Assembly: GCA_951813045.1 (NCBI GenBank)
Contig: CATOTF010000002.1
Coordinates: 3,720,001-3,784,000, forward strand
Reading direction: 5' to 3'
DNA: 64,000 bases
Source of the DNA: an uncultured Rhizobiaceae bacterium
GTDB taxonomy: Bacteria; Pseudomonadota; Alphaproteobacteria; Rhizobiales; Rhizobiaceae
A program made the position numbers and the translations under genes. The notes beneath the pieces were generated by a model that was not told the DNA's origin, searched no databases, and was given only the letters and a program-made list of their open reading frames with translations. Shown one piece after another: positions 54,439-64,000 of this stretch (position 1 is its first letter; each line of letters begins with the position of its first letter).

Positions 54439-55551
54439 GTGCACGACATTGAAACTATTATCGTTGGTGCCGGAGCTGTTGGGCTGGCAATTGCCCGTTC
54501 ATTGTCTTTGGCCGGTCATGAAGTCATTGTTCTGGAGCGACATGGAATAATCGGAAGCGAAACCAGCGCCCGCAACAGTGAAGTCATTCACGCCGGCATC
54601 TATTATCCAAAAGGCAGTTTAAAAGCCAGTACCTGTATTGAAGGAAAAAAGCTGCTTTATGATTTTTGCCACACCCATGGAGTACCCCACAAAAAAATCG
54701 GCAAGATCATTGTTGCAACAAACGAAAACCAGATGAAGGCGCTTAACGACATTCATGACCACGCAAGACGAAATGGTGTTTCCGACCTTCAACCCCTAGA
54801 TGAGACTGGCCTTGCTGCACTGGAACCGAACCTTAATGGCATGGCTGGCTTGTTGTCCCCTTCAACGGGCATCATTGATAGCCATGCTTATATGCTCGCC
54901 CTACAAGGTGATGCTGAAAGCCTCGGGTGTCAGTTTGCGTTCAACACTTCATTAGAAAGCTGGAGGAAACTGACTTCAGGCGGGTTTGAACTCACAACCG
55001 GCGAGGGAACGATAATTACTGCACGAAACCTCATTATCAGTTCGGGGCTACAGGCTTCCAGCACCATCAACTCCAATACGGTAGACTCATGGGCCGATAC
55101 ACCACATCTTAAATACGCAAAGGGGAATTATTTCCGTCTTGTGGGTAAAGCGCCGTTCTCGAAACTGATTTATCCCGTGCCAGAACCCGGAGGTCTTGGT
55201 GTTCACCTCACATTAGATATGGGCGGACAGGCACGATTTGGACCGGACGTCGAATGGGTTGAACAACTGGATTATGAGGTTGATCCAACTCGCGGAGATA
55301 ATTTCTACGCCGCTATTCGTGATTATTGGCCTGATCTTGCCTACGGCGCCCTTGAGGCAGATTATTGCGGCATCCGTCCCAAATTATCTGGTGCTGGAGA
55401 ACCCAATGTAGACTTTAAAATTTGGGGGCCAAAAGATCATGGTCGAGCGGGCTTTGTCGCTTTACTAGGCATCGAGTCCCCTGGACTTACCGCAAGCCTG
55501 GCGCTCGCAGAACATGTTAAACGAACCCTGTCGCCACAGTCCTCTGGGTAA
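54439..55551 (+). CDS. L-2-hydroxyglutarate oxidase-like flavoprotein (LhgO family)
   Basis: 370 residues, GTG start. FAD motif TIIVGAGAVGLAIARSLSL near the N-terminus, then SARNSEVIHAGIYYPKGSLK, the LhgO family hallmark, and CGIRPKLSGAGEP and GIESPGLTASLALAEHV near the C-terminus. It oxidises a 2-hydroxy acid and passes electrons to the quinone pool. It faces the fahA-hmgA pair, with 3 bases between the stops. Confidence 0.83.
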   Translation: MHDIETIIVGAGAVGLAIARSLSLAGHEVIVLERHGIIGSETSARNSEVIHAGIYYPKGSLKASTCIEGKKLLYDFCHTHGVPHKKIGKIIVATNENQMKALNDIHDHARRNGVSDLQPLDETGLAALEPNLNGMAGLLSPSTGIIDSHAYMLALQGDAESLGCQFAFNTSLESWRKLTSGGFELTTGEGTIITARNLIISSGLQASSTINSNTVDSWADTPHLKYAKGNYFRLVGKAPFSKLIYPVPEPGGLGVHLTLDMGGQARFGPDVEWVEQLDYEVDPTRGDNFYAAIRDYWPDLAYGALEADYCGIRPKLSGAGEPNVDFKIWGPKDHGRAGFVALLGIESPGLTASLALAEHVKRTLSPQSSG

Positions 55552-55554
55552 ATA

Positions 55555-56826
55555 TCAATGTTTATCTCGTGCCGGTAATATCTCGCCGGAACATTCCCCA
55601 AATCCAATGCGATACCCTGCTCCTTGGCAATGCCCACGTAAAGTCAGGCGATCTCCATCTTCGATGAAAGTGCGGGATATTCCTTCACCCAGGTCAATCG
55701 AATTTTCGCCACCCCAGCACATCTCAAGCATCGATCCATAACTGTCAGGGCTTGCCCCAGAGATTGTTCCGGATCCTAAAAGGTCCCCGACATTCATCGC
55801 GCAACCCGAGCTTGAATGATGAGCCAATTGCTGGGCGGACGAATAATACATTTCACAGTAATTGGTACGACTGATCACAGTCTCTTTCGTCTCACCATCG
55901 GGGGTTAGCGCAACCTCAAGATCAATATCGTATAACATCGGCCCCGCATCCCGCAGGTGTGGCAGCAGATCAATCTCCCGTTCGGGCGTGGAGATTCTGA
56001 ACGGCTCCAACGCTGCTTTGGTAACGACCCATGGGCTGATGGATGTCGCAAAAGCTTTCGCCTGAAATGGGCCTAATGGCTGATATTCCCAGGCCTGAAT
56101 ATCCCGCGCCGACCAGTCATTGAGCAACACATAACCAAAGATCATGCTGTCTGCCTGCTCTACGGTTACCGGCGATCCCATCTTCGAACCGGTTCCAACG
56201 ACCGCTCCCATCTCAAGCTCAATGTCCAATCGTTTACACGGGCCGAATTCCGGTGAGCGGTCATCAGGCTTTTTTAACTGCCCGTTCGGGCGGTGAATAT
56301 CGGTCCCACTTACAACGACAGTTGATGCCCTTCCGTTGTAACCGATGGGTATATGCAACCAGTTCGGAGGTAGGGCATTTTCCTTACCCCTAAACATCGT
56401 ACCGACATTTGTTGCATGATTCCGTCCGGCATAAAAATCCGTAAATTCAGCTACTCTAAACGGCATATGCATGGAAACATCTGCCTGCTGGAGCACCGCT
56501 CTTTTCATCAAACTGTCATTAGTGCGAAGCCAGTCATTTCCCCCTTCCTTGAGAAGGTCAGTAAGTTGAGCGCGCACTTGCGCCCAAACATCCGTGCCCA
56601 GAGCCATGAAATCATTAAGCGCGTCTAAAGCGAAAGTACCAGACGAATTGAGCAGCTCCGCTTCTTCCAGTGTGGCAAGGTCGATAATACGGTCACCGAT
56701 GGCAACACAACATTTTTTGACGCCGTCATCTGCCGAAAACACACCGTATGGCAGATTGTTGAGCGGAAAATTGCAATCATCAGCATTGGCGCTATCAATC
56801 CAGCTGCGTATCAGACCATCTGTCAT
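55555..56826 (-). CDS. fahA: Fumarylacetoacetase
   Basis: Hydrolyses fumarylacetoacetate to fumarate and acetoacetate, the last step of tyrosine/homogentisate breakdown. 423 residues, normal length. N-terminal SH3-like part with NLPYGVFSADDG, then the catalytic and metal region (VAEFTDFYAGRNHATNVGTM, DIELEMGAVVGTGS, NDWSARDIQAWEYQPLGPF). Downstream of hmgA by 54 bases, so probably one operon. Maleylacetoacetate isomerase is not in the window. Confidence 0.94.
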   Translation of the reverse strand: MTDGLIRSWIDSANADDCNFPLNNLPYGVFSADDGVKKCCVAIGDRIIDLATLEEAELLNSSGTFALDALNDFMALGTDVWAQVRAQLTDLLKEGGNDWLRTNDSLMKRAVLQQADVSMHMPFRVAEFTDFYAGRNHATNVGTMFRGKENALPPNWLHIPIGYNGRASTVVVSGTDIHRPNGQLKKPDDRSPEFGPCKRLDIELEMGAVVGTGSKMGSPVTVEQADSMIFGYVLLNDWSARDIQAWEYQPLGPFQAKAFATSISPWVVTKAALEPFRISTPEREIDLLPHLRDAGPMLYDIDLEVALTPDGETKETVISRTNYCEMYYSSAQQLAHHSSSGCAMNVGDLLGSGTISGASPDSYGSMLEMCWGGENSIDLGEGISRTFIEDGDRLTLRGHCQGAGYRIGFGECSGEILPARDKH

Positions 56827-56880
56827 TATTGGAATTCCTTACCCGTGAACTATGTGGTTCGTCTTCTATTATGTTTTGCT

Positions 56881-58212
56881 CTATTTCTCGCCCGGCGTGC
56901 CATCGAACTTTCGCTCTAAACCCTGCCAGCACTCCACGTAGCCATCCTGTAAGCCTTCAAGATTTGCCGCATAGGGTGACACCATCTGGGGAAAACGGGT
57001 TTCAAACATAAATGCCATGGTGCCATCGAGTTTTTGTGGAGACAGATCGCTGTTACTGGCCTTATCGAAACCTGATGCATCTGGCCCATGGGGTAACATG
57101 AGATTGTGCAAGCTCATACCACCCGGCACGAAACCCTCCTCTTTTGCATCATACTGCCCGTGAATTAAGCCCATGAATTCACTCATGATATTACGATGAT
57201 ACCACGGCGGGCGAAACGTATGTTCGGCCACCAACCATCGAGGTGGAAAAATAACAAAATCAATATTCGCGGTCCCCTCTTCGCCCGATGGTGCGGTTAA
57301 TACGGTGAATATTGATGGATCAGGATGATCAAACAGAATAGCACCGACAGGGGAATAGGTCCGCAAATCATATTTATATGGTGCATAATTACCGTGCCAC
57401 GCAATCACATCCAACGGTGAATGGCCGATCTGTGTCCGGTGAAATCCACCGCACCATTTCACGGTCAACTGGCAGGGTGTCTCCTTATCTTCATAGGCTG
57501 CAACGGGCGTTTTAAAATCCCTGGAGTTAGCCAGACAATTCGCACCAATCGGGCCCCGATCCGGCAAGGTGAGTTTAGCTCCGTAATTCTCACAAATATA
57601 ACCTCGCGCTTCCCCATCCAGACACAGAGCCTTGAACATCATGCCGCGCGGAATAACGCAGATTTCGAGCGGATCCACATCCATTATGCCCATTTCGGTA
57701 AAGAAACGCATACGGCCGATTTGTGGTACAACCAGCAATTCCGCATCGGCGTTGAAGAAATAATCATCCTGCATATCAGCGTTGCAGATATAGACATGGC
57801 TCGCCATTCCCGATTGACCGAGCGCATCGCCTGCTGTTGTGATGGTTCGTACTCCAGCGATGAAATCGGTTCGCTCGCTCGGTATGGGAATAGGGTCCCA
57901 GCGGTATTGACCCAAGGCCAAGTTTTCATCCTGTTCCTGTGGTGCCGTCAGCCAAAGGGGAAAATTGCACCGCGCAAAACGTGTCGCGTGTTTAACGCTC
58001 GGTCGCATCCGATAAAGCCAGGAACGTTCATTCGTTCCACGCGGCGCTGTAAACGGTGAGCCAGACAATTGTTCGGCATAAAGCCCGTAGTTACATTTTT
58101 GCGGGCTGTTTTGCCCTTGCGGGAGGGCACCCGGCAGGGATTCTGTTTCAAAATCATTGCCAAAACCCGGCATATACGAAGGCGTATTTCTACTCACAAA
58201 ATGGCTCCACAT
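56881..58212 (-). CDS. hmgA: Homogentisate 1,2-dioxygenase
   Basis: Opens the homogentisate ring to maleylacetoacetate. 443 residues; iron-binding region with [17 protein letters not shown] and [10 protein letters not shown], and [18 protein letters not shown] at the N-terminus. ATG 58212 has a weak ribosome site. GTG 58197 ([12 protein letters not shown]) is preceded by TGGAG at 7 bases and gives the usual 438 residues, so it may be the real start. Confidence 0.94.
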   Translation of the reverse strand: MWSHFVSRNTPSYMPGFGNDFETESLPGALPQGQNSPQKCNYGLYAEQLSGSPFTAPRGTNERSWLYRMRPSVKHATRFARCNFPLWLTAPQEQDENLALGQYRWDPIPIPSERTDFIAGVRTITTAGDALGQSGMASHVYICNADMQDDYFFNADAELLVVPQIGRMRFFTEMGIMDVDPLEICVIPRGMMFKALCLDGEARGYICENYGAKLTLPDRGPIGANCLANSRDFKTPVAAYEDKETPCQLTVKWCGGFHRTQIGHSPLDVIAWHGNYAPYKYDLRTYSPVGAILFDHPDPSIFTVLTAPSGEEGTANIDFVIFPPRWLVAEHTFRPPWYHRNIMSEFMGLIHGQYDAKEEGFVPGGMSLHNLMLPHGPDASGFDKASNSDLSPQKLDGTMAFMFETRFPQMVSPYAANLEGLQDGYVECWQGLERKFDGTPGEK

Positions 58213-58293
58213 CGCTCACAATTCACGGTCAAGAGTGGCCTGCTGCGCAGTTTCAATCAAGGCATGTCAGAACGTCTGGAGCGTTTAACCGGA

Positions 58294-59316
58294 TTAATCC
58301 TGATCCAATTTCTCATATCCATTCGGGTTTTCGGACTGCCAGCGCCAACAATCAGCACACATCATCTCGAGATCACGTTTTGCTTCCCAGTCCAGGAGTG
58401 TTTTTGCGTGAACCGGTACGGTCCAACTTTCCGCAATATCTCCCTTACGGCGGGCAATAATTGTATAGGGAATTTTGCGACCCGATACCTTTTCAAATGC
58501 GTTGATCAGTTCAAGAACCGAGACTTTTTTACCTGTCCCAAGATTAATCGCTTCGCAGCCAGAACTATTGGTCAAAGCCAATGCTGCTTGATGGCCTGCC
58601 GCTAAATCGCACACATGAATGTAGTCACGAACGCCTGTTCCGTCAGGCGTATTGTAATCACCCCCATAGATGTTCAGCTTTTCAATCCGACCGATTGCAA
58701 CCTGGCTAACGATCGCCATCAAATTAGTCGGGTCACCTGTTGGGTCCTCTCCAATTTTGCCGGACGGGTGGGCACCAACCGCATTAAAATAGCGCAAGAT
58801 AGTGATAGCCCAGCGGGGGTCGACAGAATGAAGGTTACGCAATTTTTCTTCTATAATTACTTTGGTCTCGCCATAAGTGTTCGTCGCCTGCAAAGGATAA
58901 TCCTCGCTGACCGGCAAAATGTCAGGATTACCGTATACAGCTGCGGTGGATGAAAAGATCAACTTGCGTATATCACAGTGATCCATTGCATCCAGTAAGG
59001 TCTGCGTTCCGGTCACATTGATATCGAAATACTTTGCCGGGTTTTTTACACTTTCATCGACGGCCTTCGCACCGGCAAAGTGAATAACCGCTTCCGGTTG
59101 ATGCTTCTTGAAAGCGGCAATCATTGCTTGCCTGTCACGAATATCCGCAACTTCATAGATAACCTGAGACTGAACCAGCTTCTCCAAACGGGAAATCACA
59201 TTCCTGTTGGCGTTAGCAAAATTGTCCAGAATTACTGGCTCATGCCCCGCTTCTTTAAGCGCAACGAAAGTATGGGAGCCGATATAACCAGCGCCACCTG
59301 TTAACAGGGCTTTCAT
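58294..59316 (-). CDS. galE: UDP-glucose 4-epimerase
   Basis: Interconverts UDP-glucose and UDP-galactose for polysaccharide synthesis. 340 residues from ATG 59316 (MKALLTGGAGYIGSH), which is preceded by TGGAGA; 14 more codons upstream are in frame but not family-like. NAD motif TGGAGYIGSH, catalytic SSTAAVYG and YGETK, then RYFNAVGAHPSG and DGTGVRDYIHVCDLA. Bases 59317-59525, upstream, contain no gene. Confidence 0.93.
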   Translation of the reverse strand: MKALLTGGAGYIGSHTFVALKEAGHEPVILDNFANANRNVISRLEKLVQSQVIYEVADIRDRQAMIAAFKKHQPEAVIHFAGAKAVDESVKNPAKYFDINVTGTQTLLDAMDHCDIRKLIFSSTAAVYGNPDILPVSEDYPLQATNTYGETKVIIEEKLRNLHSVDPRWAITILRYFNAVGAHPSGKIGEDPTGDPTNLMAIVSQVAIGRIEKLNIYGGDYNTPDGTGVRDYIHVCDLAAGHQAALALTNSSGCEAINLGTGKKVSVLELINAFEKVSGRKIPYTIIARRKGDIAESWTVPVHAKTLLDWEAKRDLEMMCADCWRWQSENPNGYEKLDQD

Positions 59317-59525
59317 AGACGTCTCCAGAAATTGATCACCGTACAGTTGACCAACCATTCTCTCGCCAGGGCAACCTGTCGAATTATGGATTTGGAAGAG
59401 GAATTACTCCAGAAATGATTCCGACATTTGTCATTGCAAATATGCAGATAGCTTTGAGTAAATTTTATAACAATCTAACCATGCCAACTCACACATACCA
59501 TGCCCATCAACAACGTTTTTATGAT

Positions 59526-60410
59526 TCAATCAGCCTGGCTTAATAAATTATGTCGTGAAATCTTCCAGCCGGGACTTAAATGCAACTTGAGCCTCGGTTT
59601 ATAATAAAAAGATTTAATCAAATGATAGGCTGATCTAATTCTGCGGTTCTCTCTGAAGTTTATCGCGGCAATTTCTAAATTCAAATAAGCGCAAAGCGCA
59701 CACCAGACAGTTGAATTGCTTCGTGCCAGGTCATTGTATTTTGTCAGCATATACTGTGCACTTCGCACGACCTCGACAGAATCTGTCATATTTCCGCGCT
59801 CAATTTTTGCGCCCGCCATATCAAACACAATTAAACTACCACCACTCAGGCCAAAGCGAATTCCCAAATCCAAATCTTCCAACCGTCTCAGATCTTCATC
59901 GAACGGATGATGCATGAACAAATCACGGCGCCCAATAATGCAGGAACCGGGACAATACCAACAACCGCTTGCAAATTCCTCTGGCATTGATGCATCAAGT
60001 GGAGTTCGCGTAACGTAGCCGTCTTGGTCTGCCACTAATTGCAGCCATCCACTCCCGTAAAGGGTTAACTCGAAGTCCCCGCTTTCAAAGTGTTTTTTCG
60101 CCAACCCAAAACGATCGTCCAAGGAGTTTTCGACCAGTACATCATCGGAATCCAGAAAGCTGATCCAGTCAGACTTCGCCGCAAAAATACCAGTATTTCT
60201 CGCAGCTGATGCACCCCGGTTTTTGTCATGTCTCAAAAGCGTCACATTGGCCAATTCAGCCAAATTATGAGGAAGTTGCAAAGCGGGTACGGAGCCGTCA
60301 TCCACCACAATTATTTCCAATTCCAACTTATTGCATAATACGCTTTCGACCGCCTTGATGGCACCGTTCCGCATATTGTAACTTGGAATTATAACCGTTA
60401 GTTCACTCAT
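59526..60410 (-). CDS. Family 2 glycosyltransferase
   Basis: 294 residues, GT-A fold. MSELTVIIPSYN at the start, IIVVDDGS, then WISFLDSDD with the metal-binding D-x-D type residues. ATG 60410 is chosen because family members begin directly before the first beta strand; the frame extends 12 codons further to 60446. It diverges from the GT4 gene over 60 bases. Probably adds a sugar in exopolysaccharide or O-antigen assembly. Confidence 0.87.
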   Translation of the reverse strand: MSELTVIIPSYNMRNGAIKAVESVLCNKLELEIIVVDDGSVPALQLPHNLAELANVTLLRHDKNRGASAARNTGIFAAKSDWISFLDSDDVLVENSLDDRFGLAKKHFESGDFELTLYGSGWLQLVADQDGYVTRTPLDASMPEEFASGCWYCPGSCIIGRRDLFMHHPFDEDLRRLEDLDLGIRFGLSGGSLIVFDMAGAKIERGNMTDSVEVVRSAQYMLTKYNDLARSNSTVWCALCAYLNLEIAAINFRENRRIRSAYHLIKSFYYKPRLKLHLSPGWKISRHNLLSQAD

Positions 60411-60470
60411 CTCGCCGAGCGTCAATTGGTATTGAAAGCCGCACATTAGTCCCGGCAGAAGAGAAGCACA

Positions 60471-61622
60471 ATGCGAATACTATTTGTGATCAATGATCTT
60501 GCTTATTTTCGGGCTCACCGGGAGCGCCTTGCCATTGACGCAAGTGCCGATGGTCATGAAGTGATCATTGCGGCCGGCGAGTGTAACAACCAGTCAAAGC
60601 AGAATTGGAATCAGGCTTTAAAACTGATCGAACTCAAGCTCAAGAGGCACCGTACTCATCCGCTTAGCGACGCTATACTAGTAATGACATTGTTGAAGGT
60701 AATCCGAAAAACCAAACCCGATATCGTACATTGCTTCACAATTAAGCCAATACTGTTTGGCGGTATCGCAACGATGTTTGCCAGGATGGCCGGATATTCC
60801 AGTAAACTTGTTTGGACATTTGCGGGCTTGGGAAAGGTCTACGAAAGCAATCAAAGCATTAGGGGTAAGATACGGCAACAGTTTGTGACACATGTGCTTC
60901 GTCTGGTTTCCAAAACTGCAACGGCATACGCAACTTTTGAGAATTCAGCCGACCAACAATTCCTAATTTCAAAAAAGCTGGTGCCCATCAACCGGTCGAC
61001 AACAGTTATGGGGACGGGAATTGACCTCAGCATTTTTACCGCGGAAAATAGACATGAAACTAACTGCAATGCACCGCTGAGATTCCTGTTGGCCTCAAGG
61101 CTCATCAAGGGAAAGGGTATTTTGGACTACTTGAATGCCGCTCAGGAAATGAAACAAAAAGGGTATGAAGCAAATTTTCTGCTGGCAGGGACGATAGACG
61201 AGACAAATCCAGATACTGTTGACCCAAACGACATCGAGCTCGCCCACGACGCGCAGATTGTTCAATTTTTGGGCGCAATTACCCAAGAGGACATGCCCGA
61301 TCTTCTACAGAACACGGATGTAATATGCCTTCCTACAAAACTAAGAGAAGGCCTTCCACGTTCACTTCTGGAAGCAGCAGCCTGTGGTGCGGCTATGATC
61401 GCAAGCAACCAACCCGCGATGAAGAAAATAGTTGTTCCGCAGGAAACAGGATGGCTTTTAAATCCAGCCGACGACCACAGCCTGAAACAAGCAATGGAAG
61501 AAGCCATAAGCAATCCTCAAACAACCCTGGAATACGGAAAAAACGCCCGGCAGAACCTGGAAAAATTACCTGTCAGTTCCGATGATATCTGGGCGGAATT
61601 CAAGCACATATATTCAAGTTAA
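60471..61622 (+). CDS. Family 4 glycosyltransferase
   Basis: 383 residues, GT-B fold. N-terminal MRILFVINDLAYFRAHRERL, linker WTFAGLGKVYES, C-terminal nucleotide-sugar part FLLASRLIKGKGI and the EGLPRSLLEAAACG motif with the paired Glu residues. Probably WbpL/PglA-like in lipid-linked oligosaccharide synthesis. First of three co-directed polysaccharide genes. Confidence 0.88.
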   Translation: MRILFVINDLAYFRAHRERLAIDASADGHEVIIAAGECNNQSKQNWNQALKLIELKLKRHRTHPLSDAILVMTLLKVIRKTKPDIVHCFTIKPILFGGIATMFARMAGYSSKLVWTFAGLGKVYESNQSIRGKIRQQFVTHVLRLVSKTATAYATFENSADQQFLISKKLVPINRSTTVMGTGIDLSIFTAENRHETNCNAPLRFLLASRLIKGKGILDYLNAAQEMKQKGYEANFLLAGTIDETNPDTVDPNDIELAHDAQIVQFLGAITQEDMPDLLQNTDVICLPTKLREGLPRSLLEAAACGAAMIASNQPAMKKIVVPQETGWLLNPADDHSLKQAMEEAISNPQTTLEYGKNARQNLEKLPVSSDDIWAEFKHIYSS

Positions 61623-61745
61623 ACGGGTCGAGACAACATGCCATTCTAATGTTGCGGAGGTTTCAATAAAGGAAACCACACTTTATTGTGTTTAACGATC
61701 GAAACAAAAATACCACGCTTTAAACAGCCCCAAAGAGTAAACGGC

Positions 61746-62969
61746 ATGAGAATACAATCCATAGTCGATCATACGCGAGGAACTTCTGCCGTATTTGCTT
61801 TGATGATCGTACCGTTAGTACAAATATTTTCGATACGCTATTCTCCTGTGATATTGGGCGTTGCCATTATCGTCAGTGTTACCGCATCGTTTACCAGCTA
61901 TTATTACAAACTTGAGGCTGCATCCTTCCCGCGGGTCGACAAAACACTGTTGGCAGTAATTCTTTGTGTCCTGATTTGGGCAATATTATCCCTGTCATGG
62001 GGATTAGATCCCGGCCGTGGGATTCTCAAAATTTTTGCCGCCGTAGTCTGCAGTATCGGTGGGTGGTATTTAGGTTATCAATTTTCAAAAATCCCTTTCG
62101 AGCGCCTGCCAATTGTGTATCTTTTGGGAATTGTTTCCACAATTTTCGCAATAAATGCGGGACTGAATTATACAGTAGATATTGCCACACTGACAGGCGC
62201 AGAATTCCACAAATACGATTACAATAGAATTGCTGTGGGCTTAAGTTTACTGGTTTGGCCCCTGGCATTAATTTTATCTCGAAATATTACCTATTTGGCA
62301 TTATCCATGTTACTGTTTGCAGGTGCAGTAGTGACTATTTTTGTCAGTGAAAGCGAAACTGCCAAATTCAGCTTAATCTGTGGACTTTGTGCTGCGACGG
62401 TGGGCTGTGTGGTGCCAGTACTACGCAAGCCTATATACTGGGTGATGGGGGTATTTGTTTTAACAATGCCAATTCTCCCCCCTGTTATTGAAAGGACATT
62501 GGGGTTTTTACCCGCTTCGTTTACAAGCGCAGCACATTCAAATCATCGACTACAAATCTGGAAAGGGGCTTCCGATATTATCATTGAAAATTGGTTATTT
62601 GGTTGGGGAATGATGTCCGACAGGGTATTGGGCAACTCCGGAGCAATGGGAAAATACGCCCAAAATTCAGGCTTTAGCGCCATCATACTTTCACCCCACA
62701 ATTTGGCTTTGGAGCTTTGGATCAATATCGGGCTGGTTGGAATGCTACCAATATCAGCAATTTTCATATTCTTGAGCTTCCGAAAAGTTAGATCAAACTA
62801 TCATTCATTTGCATCTCTTGGTCTGCTGGTCACCGCAGTAACTGCACTGCTGGTAGGTGCCGGCTCATCGGGCTTTCAAGGTTGGTTATTAGCCATTTTA
62901 ACGATCTCGGCTGCAACCTATACATCATTAGCCACGAAAACCGAACATCTGCATCAAGGTGATCAATAG
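61746..62969 (+). CDS. O-antigen ligase/polymerase-like membrane protein
   Basis: About 407 residues and 11-12 hydrophobic segments, with the periplasmic loop and the LQIWKGASDIIIENWLFGWG motif typical of the Wzy_C/WaaL family (H-x-R/L-W). ATG 61746 (MRIQSIVDHTRG) is preferred over a TTG at 61686. It would polymerise or ligate polysaccharide repeats in the periplasm. The sugar transferase begins 4 bases later. Confidence 0.8.
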   Translation: MRIQSIVDHTRGTSAVFALMIVPLVQIFSIRYSPVILGVAIIVSVTASFTSYYYKLEAASFPRVDKTLLAVILCVLIWAILSLSWGLDPGRGILKIFAAVVCSIGGWYLGYQFSKIPFERLPIVYLLGIVSTIFAINAGLNYTVDIATLTGAEFHKYDYNRIAVGLSLLVWPLALILSRNITYLALSMLLFAGAVVTIFVSESETAKFSLICGLCAATVGCVVPVLRKPIYWVMGVFVLTMPILPPVIERTLGFLPASFTSAAHSNHRLQIWKGASDIIIENWLFGWGMMSDRVLGNSGAMGKYAQNSGFSAIILSPHNLALELWINIGLVGMLPISAIFIFLSFRKVRSNYHSFASLGLLVTAVTALLVGAGSSGFQGWLLAILTISAATYTSLATKTEHLHQGDQ

Positions 62970-62973
62970 AATC

Positions 62974-64000
62974 GTGCCTGATAATATGAACCTAACGTTT
63001 TTAACGTCTGACGCGATATATCTACCGATCATCCTTGGTACATGGGCGATATTTTGTATCTATAAGTTTTCAAATATCCCGACGATTAAGCTTTGGGAAG
63101 TCAACGTACTGACACTTGTGGCCAGTTTCCCATTTTACTTTCTTCCCTATGTTTACCGTCGAGATGTATTGTGGGTGATCGTTGTTATCGGAATCATTGT
63201 CGTTTCAAAGATAATGCAACGCAATTCAGCCAACATTGCGGGAACCGTTGGAAGAGCGGGCTACTTACGACTTGTCCATTTCACGAGAACGACAACAAAG
63301 GTTGTGCGCAACAAGAATGACCTTAAAAATGTTGATGTTCTTATCCTGTCCAAACATCAACTCGAGCAATTATCAAAGCGGAGTTCTAAACAACACAACT
63401 ATCTTGTTGAATTGGTCAATCAAGCGATACAGCAAAACATTTCCGTACTGTCATTACTGGATTTTTTGGAACAAAAATATGGTTACATCGATATCCATGA
63501 AGAAACCATGATTAACCCTTCCGACCTAAGGAGTTCAAAAACATATCGATTTGCCAAACGCATTACCGATTCGGTTTTGGCAATAATTTTGGCAATCTTG
63601 TCATTACCGATCACTCTAGTCACAGCTATAGCAATCCTGACGGTTGACCACTGGCCAATTTTCTACACGCAGGAACGTATCGGGAAAAGCAAGCGGCATT
63701 TTGATGTCATCAAATTTCGAACGATGATCTCGCATCCCAATAACACAGTTACTTCTACTTCTTTGGGAAAAGTGCTGAGGATCTTGCACATTGATGAATT
63801 GCCGCAACTGATCAATGTATTACGGGGAGAAATGGCGCTGGTGGGGCCACGACCGGAATGGGTCCTGTTGACGTCTGAGAAAAGTGCCCCAAAAAACTAC
63901 TGGTTGAGGCAGGCCGTACGTCCAGGCTTAACGGGATGGGCGCAGGTTAATTATCACCCCTCAAGAAACAAGACCATGCGCCGTCGAAAACTCGGATATG
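62974..64000 (+). CDS. Undecaprenyl-phosphate sugar transferase (WcaJ/EpsL-type), 3' partial
   Basis: Starts with GTG 62974 (AAGGTGAT upstream) or ATG 62986 and remains open at the window end. Two or three N-terminal membrane helices (LGTWAIFCIY, VNVLTLVASFPFYFLPY, VIVVIGIIVVSK), then a cytosolic linker. From about residue 192 is the bacterial sugar transferase domain: RITDSVLAIILAILSLPIT, YTQERIGKSKRHFDVIKFRT, LHIDELPQLINVLRGEMALV, GPRPEW and RPGLTGWAQVNY. It loads the first sugar-1-phosphate on the lipid carrier, initiating the polysaccharide. The C-terminal tail lies outside the window. Confidence 0.9.
   Translation, partial: MPDNMNLTFLTSDAIYLPIILGTWAIFCIYKFSNIPTIKLWEVNVLTLVASFPFYFLPYVYRRDVLWVIVVIGIIVVSKIMQRNSANIAGTVGRAGYLRLVHFTRTTTKVVRNKNDLKNVDVLILSKHQLEQLSKRSSKQHNYLVELVNQAIQQNISVLSLLDFLEQKYGYIDIHEETMINPSDLRSSKTYRFAKRITDSVLAIILAILSLPITLVTAIAILTVDHWPIFYTQERIGKSKRHFDVIKFRTMISHPNNTVTSTSLGKVLRILHIDELPQLINVLRGEMALVGPRPEWVLLTSEKSAPKNYWLRQAVRPGLTGWAQVNYHPSRNKTMRRRKLGY

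Overview
This window looks like chromosomal DNA of a Gram-negative alphaproteobacterium. Base composition is moderate, there are outer-membrane barrel proteins, TRAP and Liv transporters, glx/mgs-type glutamate-synthase-like genes and a full aerobic box (benzoyl-CoA epoxidase) pathway, a mix common in marine or soil members. The assignment rests on gene content only. I saw no rRNA, tRNA or CRISPR array. Strong genes end in TAA, TAG or TGA, so the standard bacterial code applies.

Region 1 (1-14.3 kb) is accessory and damaged. It holds the 3' part of a sarcosine-oxidase-like flavoprotein, an IS1182-family element, and a giant SIR2-STAND-TPR (Avs-like) putative antiphage gene on the minus strand. 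That gene appears to be broken twice, by a one-base frameshift and by an IS21-family element inserted into its SIR2 domain. A class III cyclase gene follows, flanked on both sides by diverged copies of the same gene remnant: the C-terminal end of a class I glutamine amidotransferase joined to the C-terminal tail of the flavoprotein seen at position 3-950.

Region 2 (14.4-25.5 kb): a secreted alpha/beta hydrolase; an mgsABC/glxBCD-type operon (N-methylglutamate-synthase-like) divergent from a GntR regulator, with palindromes between them; a FecR-domain surface protein with a VDP repeat, next to a SLAM-like TPR/beta-barrel outer-membrane protein whose leader is cut off by an in-frame TAA; and an amidase.

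Region 3 (25.5-37.6 kb, minus strand) is one long benzoate operon read from high to low coordinates: hotdog thioesterase (in-frame TAA), TRAP transporter dctP-dctQ-dctM, benzoate-CoA ligase, alpha/beta hydrolase, DUF309, boxC, boxB, VOC protein, boxA and boxR. Uptake, CoA activation, epoxidation and ring cleavage are all present. A hairpin separates dctP from dctQM. A promoter with two TGCA boxes lies just upstream of boxC.

Region 4 (37.7-52.1 kb): a P450, a HAD phosphatase, a three-subunit molybdenum hydroxylase of the CO-dehydrogenase/xanthine-dehydrogenase family with a MoaD-like ubiquitin-fold protein, a cation/proton antiporter, a DAO-family flavoprotein, a uronate-dehydrogenase-like NAD protein, and a complete Liv-type ABC importer with a terminator-like hairpin after the binding protein.

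Region 5 (52.3-58.2 kb): an MhpA-like flavin hydroxylase, a VOC protein, an LhgO-like oxidase, and the homogentisate pair fahA and hmgA. Region 6 (58.3-64 kb): surface-polysaccharide genes galE, a GT2, a GT4, an O-antigen-ligase/polymerase-like protein and the start of a sugar-phosphate transferase that runs off the end.
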